Shown one piece after another: positions 34,239 to 39,350 of a stretch of 39,350 bases of DNA (position 1 is its first letter; each line of letters begins with the position of its first letter). Source of the stretch: JBFKMV01 sp041629655. GTDB taxonomy: Bacteria; Acidobacteriota; Polarisedimenticolia; Polarisedimenticolales; Polarisedimenticolaceae. The DNA lies in the NCBI GenBank assembly GCA_041629655.1, contig JBFKMV010000024.1:1-39350 (forward strand), written 5' to 3'. The notes under the pieces were generated by a model. The model made no database searches and was not told the DNA's origin. It saw only the letters and a list, made by a program, of their open reading frames with translations. The position numbers were made by a program, and so were the translations under genes.

Positions 34239-35069
34239 TCACTTCCCGGTCTTCCGCCCCAGCCCCCGCTCGGCCTCGCGGACCCAGTCGGGCGCGTCCG
34301 GCTCGTCCCGCCGGGCCGCCTCGCGCGCGGCATCCAGCGCCTGCTCGAACGTCCGCAGGCTGGCCTGCCGGTCCTCGACCGCCCGCTGCGCCTCGGCCAG
34401 CGCCAGCAGGTTCGGGGGATGCTCGGGCGCGAGGTCGATCGCTTTCCGGGCGTGCTCCAGCCCCTTGTCGGGATTGCCCGGGCCCCGCGGCCAGCCGGGG
34501 GCCCGCAGGTACAGCAGCGCGAGGACCCGGTGGGGCCCGGCCTCGTCCTGGAGCGGGTCCAGCTCCGCCGAGCGCTGCAGCAGCGCCACGATCCGCGGCA
34601 GCGCGTCGAGCGCCGTGGTCTTGCGTTCCCGCGCCTGCATTCCCAGCGCGGCCGCGAGCCAGTACAGGCAGGCCGGATCGTCGGGAGCCGTGCGCTCGCA
34701 CCACTGGGCCGTGTGGACCGCGGACCGTGCCGCGACGCTGCGCAGCTCCGGGTCCTCGAGGTGGTCGGCTAGCCACAGGTAGGTGCGCGTGGCCCCGATC
34801 CAGTCCGCGGTACCGTCACGGTCCGCGGCGGCGGCCTTGAGCCACAGCATCGCGGCGTCTCCCACCGCGCGGATCGTGCGCCGCGCGAACAGCGCTGCGG
34901 CGCGAGAGCGCGTCTCCTGCAGGCGCTCCGGAGACATCTCCCGGCCGCCGCCGCTGAGCTCCTCGACCGACGGCGGCTCGCGCAGCGCGGCGCTGCAGCC
35001 CGCCGCCAGCAGCAGCAGCGACGTCGCGAGCAGGCGTCCGGCCCACCGGCGCGAAACCGCCGTGCTCAA
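34239..35069 (-). CDS. TatT-type TPR lipoprotein (TRAP transporter T-component family)
   Basis: A 276-residue lipoprotein: signal peptide with lipobox LLAAGC, Cys25. The body is helical with TPR-like repeats and closely follows the TatT pattern: DDPACLYWLAAALGMQARE, then ALPRIVALLQRSAELDP, then AGPHRVLALLYLRAPGWPRG, GNPDKGLEHARKAIDLAPEHPPN. In Treponema, the TatT protein (Tp0956) trimerises and pairs with a periplasmic binding protein for a hydrophobic ligand; that is known for the family, not shown here. The start ATG overlaps the stop of the periplasmic binding-protein gene (35066-35069, ATGA), so the two are coupled. No DctP-type TRAP permease is present; the membrane partner in this operon is an RND protein. 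Confidence 0.8.
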   Translation of the reverse strand: MSTAVSRRWAGRLLATSLLLLAAGCSAALREPPSVEELSGGGREMSPERLQETRSRAAALFARRTIRAVGDAAMLWLKAAAADRDGTADWIGATRTYLWLADHLEDPELRSVAARSAVHTAQWCERTAPDDPACLYWLAAALGMQARERKTTALDALPRIVALLQRSAELDPLQDEAGPHRVLALLYLRAPGWPRGPGNPDKGLEHARKAIDLAPEHPPNLLALAEAQRAVEDRQASLRTFEQALDAAREAARRDEPDAPDWVREAERGLGRKTGK

Positions 35070-35893
35070 CGACGGGCCTGCCCTGGCCCGGTCTCGACGC
35101 GCGGGTCGAGCGGGCCGAAACCCACCAGCCGCATCGAGCCCAGCAGCTCGCGCCCCTCGGCGGTGTCCGAGATCGCGAGCAGCGCGGCACGCAACCGGGA
35201 ACGCCGCGCGTCCGTCAGCCGCTCCCCCACCGCGCAGACGAAGCTGGCCGGGAACGGCTCGGAGCGCGCGACGACTTCCAGATCGCCGGCGAACGGCAGC
35301 GCCGCCAGCGCGCCGGCCTGGGCGCGGTCCGCGAGCACGGCGACGTTCTCACCGCCCGCGCTGCGGCGAAGCGCCCCCAGCACGCGCGAAGTGAAAACGA
35401 TGCGGGCGGAGTCGGGCAGCTGGCCCCACGATCCGAGCAGCGGCCCGCGCACGAACCGCGGGGCGTAGCCGACGGCGCCGGTCAGCTCCCAGCCGGCGAG
35501 CGAGGCCGGCGAGGAGACGCGGCCCTTCGCGGCCACGACGCTCCAGACCTCGTCGATCCCGTCGACCGGCTCGGCCTGGAGCAGCGGATTCAGACCCAGC
35601 TCCTGTCCGAATTCGTAGTACAGCGGGGACGGCACCATCGCGATCGCGGTCTCCGGCGACGCGAGCGCCTGGCGGCCCGCCTCGACCGTCGGGTGGTACA
35701 CGGCGCGCACGGAACCCCGGGGCCAGCCGGCCGAGCGCGCCACGGCCAGCGCGAAAGCGTCCATCGTCTGCTGGGCCTGCTCGGTGTCGCCGGGGTATCC
35801 CGGCGCCCAGACCAGGATGGTCAGCTGCGGCGCCGCCGCCAGGGACGAGATCAGCAACACCGCGGCGAGACAGGAGAAGAATCGCTTCAGCAT
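35066..35893 (-). CDS. PhnD-like periplasmic substrate-binding protein
   Basis: A 275-residue periplasmic binding protein. A signal peptide (MLKRFFSCLAAVLLISSLAAA) precedes PQLTILVWAPGYPGDTEQAQQTMDAF, typical of the type II PhnD/SsuA-like fold, then ETAIAMVPSPLYYEFGQELGL and a second lobe with AVLADRAQAGALAALP. No ABC permease or ATPase is next to it. The ATG at 35891-35893 gives the signal peptide; the longer open frame adds only non-signal sequence. It is 56 nt downstream of the RND transporter and overlaps the TatT-type gene by 4 nt. I infer that it hands a ligand to or from those two. Confidence 0.8.
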   Translation of the reverse strand: MLKRFFSCLAAVLLISSLAAAPQLTILVWAPGYPGDTEQAQQTMDAFALAVARSAGWPRGSVRAVYHPTVEAGRQALASPETAIAMVPSPLYYEFGQELGLNPLLQAEPVDGIDEVWSVVAAKGRVSSPASLAGWELTGAVGYAPRFVRGPLLGSWGQLPDSARIVFTSRVLGALRRSAGGENVAVLADRAQAGALAALPFAGDLEVVARSEPFPASFVCAVGERLTDARRSRLRAALLAISDTAEGRELLGSMRLVGFGPLDPRVETGPGQARR

Positions 35894-35949
35894 GGCACGG
35901 AACACTGTAACCCAAGCTCTGGTTCCGCGCCGATCACGGCCCGGCGAGC

Positions 35950-38673
35950 TCAGCGCCGGACGATGCCCAGCGTCACCAACAGGTTCGGGAGCACGATCGT
36001 CGAGGTAAGCAGGCACGAGCCGACGCCGAGCAGCAGCACCAGGCCCAGGCTGGCCAACCCGCGATGGCTCGCCAGCGCCAGGCTGCCGAAGCCGATCATG
36101 GTGGTCAGCGAGGAGATCAGGATCGCCCGGCCGGTATGGCGCAGCACCGTGCTCATGCCCTCGTCGCCTTCCAGCCGCATGCGGTGGATCACGTGGACGC
36201 CGTTGTCGATCCCGACCCCGATGATCAGCGGCACGCCGACCAGGTTGGCGAAGTTGAAGTCCAACCCCAGCAAACGCATCCCGCCCAGCATCCACACCAC
36301 ACCGATCGCCAGCGGGATCACCGACAGCGCGGCGTCCCGCACGCGGCGGTAGTCGATCAGCAGGATCAGCAAGACGATCAGCGAGCCGGCCACCACCGCG
36401 CGGTAGAACCCCGACGTGATGCGGTTCGACATCAGGTAGAACATCAGCGGGAAGCCGGTCGTTTCCGCCGACACGCGCCGCGAGGCCTCGATGTACGGGC
36501 CGAGCTGGCCCGGGTCGAAGACGCTGCCCACCGGGTACAGGAAGCCGATGTAACGCCCCGACTCGGTGATGAAGCGGTCGCGCAGCTCCTCCGGCAAGGT
36601 TTCCGGCGTCGGCGGTCCGGCGTCGGCCGCGTCACGCAGGCGGTCGAGCAGCTCGTGACCCCAGTCGACGAGCCGCCACCAGGCGACGCCCCACGCGGCG
36701 ACCCGCTCCTGCGTCGCCGCCGCGGCGACCTGCCGCGCCGCCGCGGCCTCCACCCGCGCCCGTTCGAGCGGCTCCAGCAAATCGGCGAGGCCGGCGCCGA
36801 ACGCCGCCTCGGTGGCGTCGTCGAGGGTCTGCTCCAGGCGCTCCAGCGAGCGGACGACCTCATCGCGCTGCACCGCGGCGGGCGGCTCGGGCAGCCGCAC
36901 CGCGTCGAGCAACCTCTCGAGCTCCGCGATCGCCTCGCGCGAAGCTGCGGGATCGGCGGGGATGAAGTCGAGCACCGAATCGAAGCGCGCCACCGCCGGC
37001 TCCTCGCCCGCCATGGTCCGCAACCGTTCCAGCTCGCCCAGGTCGTCGGCGACGACCATGTTGAACACCGGCGAGAGGTCGGAGCCTTCGGTCATCCGCC
37101 GCATGTAGCGCAGCGACTCGGCGCTGTCGGGCAGCAGGTCCAGCAGGTTGGTGTTGAAGCGGATCCCCGAGGCGGCCCAGGCCGACAGCGCGGTCAGCGC
37201 CAGCGCCGCCGACACCGTGAGCCGCGGGTAGCGGCAGATGTGCGCCGCGGCGCGCTCGACCCACAGCCGGTCCACGGCGGACGCCGACGACGCGTGGCGC
37301 GGCGTCCGGTCGAGCCGCGCGCGCCGGCGGCCGTAGAGCAGCGTCAGGGCGGGCAGCGTGACCAGCGAGGCCAGCAGGCACAGCAGCACGCCCCAGCCGG
37401 CGACCAGGCCCAGCTCGGCGAAACCGGGGAATTGCATCAGCTGGATCGAGAAGAACGCCGCCGCGGTGGTGACGGCCGCGGTGCTGACCGCGGTGCCGGT
37501 GGCGTGATACGCGCCGCGCGTCGCCCGGAACGGGTCGACGGTGTGGGCCCCCTCCAGCTCGTACTCCGAGATCGGGTGGATCCCGTACGCGACCCCGACC
37601 CCGATCAGCGTCGGGATGAAGGCGGACGTCAGCGTGTTGAGGTAGCCCAGCTCGAGCCGCACGGCGCCGAACGCCCAGGTCAGCCCGACGCCGAGCGCGA
37701 CGAGCACCAGGATGGCGTGGCTCTTCCAGCGGAACACCAGCAGGGTCAGCAGCGTGACCCCCAGCGCGGCCAGGATCGAGGAGACCCAGCTGTCGCGGCG
37801 CACCGTGTCCATCTCCTCGACGGTCATCGCCGGCGGACCGGTCAGCGCGACCCGGAAGCCCGGCATGCGGGAGGCGACGTCCGTCGCGCGGGCGCGCATC
37901 GCGCGGACCAGCTTGCGCAGCACGGGCAGGCTGTCGCTCTGGTCGACCGGGGAGATCACCACGAACAACACCTCGCCGTCCAGCGTCTGCAGGTAGCCGT
38001 CGCGGGCCTGTCCGCGGGCCGCGCCGAGCAGGGCCAGCGGCGGGGTCTCGATCAGCTCGCCGACGGCGCCCGCGGGATCTTCCAGGAACCGGCGCTCGGC
38101 CGCGATCAGCGCGGCCAGCTGTCGCACCGCCTCGACGGCCTCGGGACCGGGCAACCCGCTCGCCTCGCCGAGCCCGCGCGCGATGCGGTCCGCGAGCAAC
38201 CGGTTCAGGTCCGCAGGCCCCCCCAGGCGCGCGAGGGCCTCGACGAGGCCGGGCTCGTCGCGCACGGCGGCGACCCCGCGCTCGAGATCGCCCGGCGGGA
38301 CGAGGTACAGGGCGTGGTCGAGCAGCCACTCCGCATCCACACGGTGGAACACGTGGGCCACGGCGGGGTCGCGCGCCAGCTCGGCGGCCAGCGCGTCGGC
38401 GAAGGCCCGCAGCGCTGCCGGGTCGCGATCCGAGCCGGGCAAGGCCTCGACGCAGGCGATCAGGGCCTGCGAGCCGCGAAAGTCCCCGGTCAGCCGGTCG
38501 AGGCGGGCCTGGTCCGGATCGCCCGCGGGCGCCAGCTCGCTGCGCGAGGTGCGTAGCTCCACGCCGCTGCCCAGCGCCAGCGCCACCAGCACCAGCGCCA
38601 CGGACCCGGTGAGCACGGATCGGGGGCGGGCCAGGATGAACGACTGGAGCCGGTGGATCAGCTCTCGCAGCAA
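35950..38673 (-). CDS. RND/MMPL-superfamily transporter (HpnN-like)
   Basis: A 907-residue inner-membrane protein with the two-fold RND layout: one helix, a large periplasmic loop (about residues 40-290), five helices, then the same again from about residue 480. Recognisable segments are NTLTSAFIPTLIGVGVAYGIHPI and FANLVGVPLIIGVGIDNGVHVIHR, the MMPL/sterol-sensing core where Asp/Gly-rich helices carry protons. The size and two soluble loops resemble HpnN/MmpL-type lipid exporters rather than drug pumps. No hopanoid genes are nearby. The TTG start at 38671-38673 has AGGAG 7 nt upstream. It is first of three co-directional genes with a periplasmic binding protein and a TatT-type lipoprotein. 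The 223 bases upstream carry the phased repeats and sigma-54 promoter of the divergent pilin gene; I see no convincing promoter for this operon. Confidence 0.88.
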   Translation of the reverse strand: MLRELIHRLQSFILARPRSVLTGSVALVLVALALGSGVELRTSRSELAPAGDPDQARLDRLTGDFRGSQALIACVEALPGSDRDPAALRAFADALAAELARDPAVAHVFHRVDAEWLLDHALYLVPPGDLERGVAAVRDEPGLVEALARLGGPADLNRLLADRIARGLGEASGLPGPEAVEAVRQLAALIAAERRFLEDPAGAVGELIETPPLALLGAARGQARDGYLQTLDGEVLFVVISPVDQSDSLPVLRKLVRAMRARATDVASRMPGFRVALTGPPAMTVEEMDTVRRDSWVSSILAALGVTLLTLLVFRWKSHAILVLVALGVGLTWAFGAVRLELGYLNTLTSAFIPTLIGVGVAYGIHPISEYELEGAHTVDPFRATRGAYHATGTAVSTAAVTTAAAFFSIQLMQFPGFAELGLVAGWGVLLCLLASLVTLPALTLLYGRRRARLDRTPRHASSASAVDRLWVERAAAHICRYPRLTVSAALALTALSAWAASGIRFNTNLLDLLPDSAESLRYMRRMTEGSDLSPVFNMVVADDLGELERLRTMAGEEPAVARFDSVLDFIPADPAASREAIAELERLLDAVRLPEPPAAVQRDEVVRSLERLEQTLDDATEAAFGAGLADLLEPLERARVEAAAARQVAAAATQERVAAWGVAWWRLVDWGHELLDRLRDAADAGPPTPETLPEELRDRFITESGRYIGFLYPVGSVFDPGQLGPYIEASRRVSAETTGFPLMFYLMSNRITSGFYRAVVAGSLIVLLILLIDYRRVRDAALSVIPLAIGVVWMLGGMRLLGLDFNFANLVGVPLIIGVGIDNGVHVIHRMRLEGDEGMSTVLRHTGRAILISSLTTMIGFGSLALASHRGLASLGLVLLLGVGSCLLTSTIVLPNLLVTLGIVRR

Positions 38674-38770
38674 ACCTGCACTCCTGTCACGGCCTCCGGC
38701 ATCCCGCTTCGAGCCCCGTTCTCGTAACCCGGATTGCGAAATCGGAGCTTATCGTAAACCTCCCCCGCCC

Positions 38771-38825
38771 TGGAATCCCCCGAATACTTGGATCGCCGGG
38801 CTCGCGCCGGGGTGGAATCCCGCGA
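38771..38825 (+). repeat. Direct repeat spaced four helical turns, upstream of sigma-54 promoter
   Basis: TGGAATCCCCCGA (38771-38783) and TGGAATCCCGCGA (38813-38825) agree at 12 of 13 positions and are 42 bp apart, four turns of B-DNA. Relative to the predicted start near 38882 their centres are at about -105 and -63, a plausible place for an enhancer-binding protein. Confidence 0.45.
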
Positions 38826-38855
38826 CAGGCACGTCGGAGCCTCCCGGCGCGACTG

Positions 38856-38871
38856 TGGAACGGCGATTGCT
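38856..38871 (+). promoter_or_regulatory. Sigma-54 (-24/-12) promoter of the edge pseudopilin gene
   Basis: TGGAACG-GCGA-TTGCT against the consensus TGGCACG-N4-TTGCW: one mismatch, with GG at 38857-38858 and GC at 38869-38870 and exactly 10 nt between. The start would lie near 38882, leaving a 15-nt leader that contains a GAGGAAG ribosome-binding site before the ATG at 38897. Sigma-54 control is well known for pilin genes in Pseudomonas, Myxococcus and Geobacter. Confidence 0.75.
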
Positions 38872-38896
38872 GTGTAGGGCCGTGAGGAAGAAGTGC

Positions 38897-39350
38897 ATGA
38901 AGACGAAGCGACACGGTCGACACCAGTCCGGATTCACGCTGCCCGAGCTGCTCGGGGCGCTGGTGGTGCTGGGAATCGTGCTCGGCGCGGCCGGGGTCTG
39001 GCTGCGCCCGCTGGACAATCCCCTGGAATCGGGCTCCAAGCAGCTCGAGGGCTTCTTCCGCCAGGCGCGGGCGCGGGCGCTGGCGAGCACGCTGGCCTAC
39101 CGCGTGGTGCCGCTGAGCGACAGCGAGATCGCCGGGGAGTTCTCCGACAAATGCTCGGACGAGGACTGGACGCTCGATCCCGCGCTGGAGCTCACGCTCC
39201 CCGAGGACGTGACGCTGACGGATACGGAGTGGTTCGTGTGCTTCAACGCCCGCGGGATCGCCAACGACACCGTCGTCGTCGACCTGTGGCATCCCAAGAA
39301 GGGCACGCGACAGGTCGAGGTCCTGCTGGGGGGCGTCTCGAGGGTGCTCA
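38897..39350 (+). CDS. GspH/FimT-type pseudopilin, 3' truncated
   Basis: An open frame from ATG at 38897 runs off the right edge (about 151 residues visible). The leader MKTKRHGRHQSG is followed by FTLPELLGALVVLGIVLGAAG with Glu at +5, a clear type IV prepilin/pseudopilin signature, then a FimT/GspH-like helix FFRQARARALASTLAYRVVP. A cysteine pair in the soluble domain (CSDEDW and FVCFNARG) may form a disulfide, as in several GspH-like pseudopilins. The SD GAGGAAG lies about 7 nt upstream. A sigma-54-type promoter precedes it. It is probably the first gene of a second pilus or type II-like locus beyond the window. Confidence 0.85.
   Translation, partial: MKTKRHGRHQSGFTLPELLGALVVLGIVLGAAGVWLRPLDNPLESGSKQLEGFFRQARARALASTLAYRVVPLSDSEIAGEFSDKCSDEDWTLDPALELTLPEDVTLTDTEWFVCFNARGIANDTVVVDLWHPKKGTRQVEVLLGGVSRVL

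Noticed and set aside
38829..38842. AGGCACG...AGCC as a sigma-54 promoter
   Set aside because: Spacing between GG and GC is 9 nt instead of 10 and the -12 box is poor; the site at 38856 is far better.

Overview
The window is gene-dense, very GC-rich bacterial chromosomal DNA. I see no rRNA, tRNA, CRISPR array, transposase or phage gene, and no gene-free stretch longer than about 220 bases. An Oar-like TonB-dependent receptor with an N-terminal carboxypeptidase-regulatory domain, a TatT-type TPR lipoprotein, large secreted choice-of-anchor/FN3 proteins, Lon, MtgA and type IV minor pilins point to a Gram-negative with an outer membrane. I infer Acidobacteriota (Thermoanaerobaculia, Polarisedimenticolia or Vicinamibacteria-like), with Myxococcota or another deltaproteobacterial-type lineage as the alternative. 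This is judged from family resemblance only.

Layout. (1) 1-4974 holds the 3' part of a giant secreted repeat protein. (2) 5.0-6.1 kb holds a thiamine-binding MTH1187-type protein and, divergently, the peptidoglycan glycosyltransferase MtgA. (3) 9.73-6.10 kb, minus strand, is a compact minor-pilin operon (FimT/GspH, PilV, PilW and PilX types plus an unknown bitopic protein). Its first four genes are joined by 4-nt stop/start overlaps, and it is preceded by a near-perfect sigma-28 (FliA)-type promoter. (4) 16.33-9.85 kb, minus strand, is an arylsulfotransferase-like lipoprotein followed by a membrane molybdoenzyme (a four-cluster ferredoxin fused to NrfD, and a molybdopterin catalytic subunit without a Tat signal), a GNAT acetyltransferase and a short NfeD-like protein. 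(5) 16.4-21.0 kb holds a GT-C type glycosyltransferase, the peptide/pyruvate transporter CstA, and an alpha/beta hydrolase divergent from cstA across a region with three phased GGCCGGCC-type palindromes. (6) 28.73-20.97 kb, minus strand, is a housekeeping and proteostasis block: HEAT-repeat protein, EF-G paralogue, Hsp20, Lon, thiamine diphosphokinase. (7) 34.18-28.79 kb is a secreted FN3 protein immediately followed (1 nt) by a TonB-dependent receptor. (8) 38.67-34.24 kb is a three-gene envelope operon: RND/MMPL exporter, PhnD-like periplasmic binding protein, TatT lipoprotein. (9) At the right edge a truncated GspH/FimT-type pseudopilin sits behind a near-consensus sigma-54 promoter.

Functional picture. 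Two pilin loci with two different alternative-sigma promoter signatures suggest surface-appendage genes wired to motility-type and nutrient/EBP-type regulation. The least-described assemblies are the RND + PhnD-like + TatT operon, which looks like a self-contained lipid or hydrophobic-ligand trafficking system, and the apparently cytoplasm-facing molybdoenzyme whose electron-transfer and membrane subunits are fused.

All family calls come from reading the protein sequences. No database search was run.
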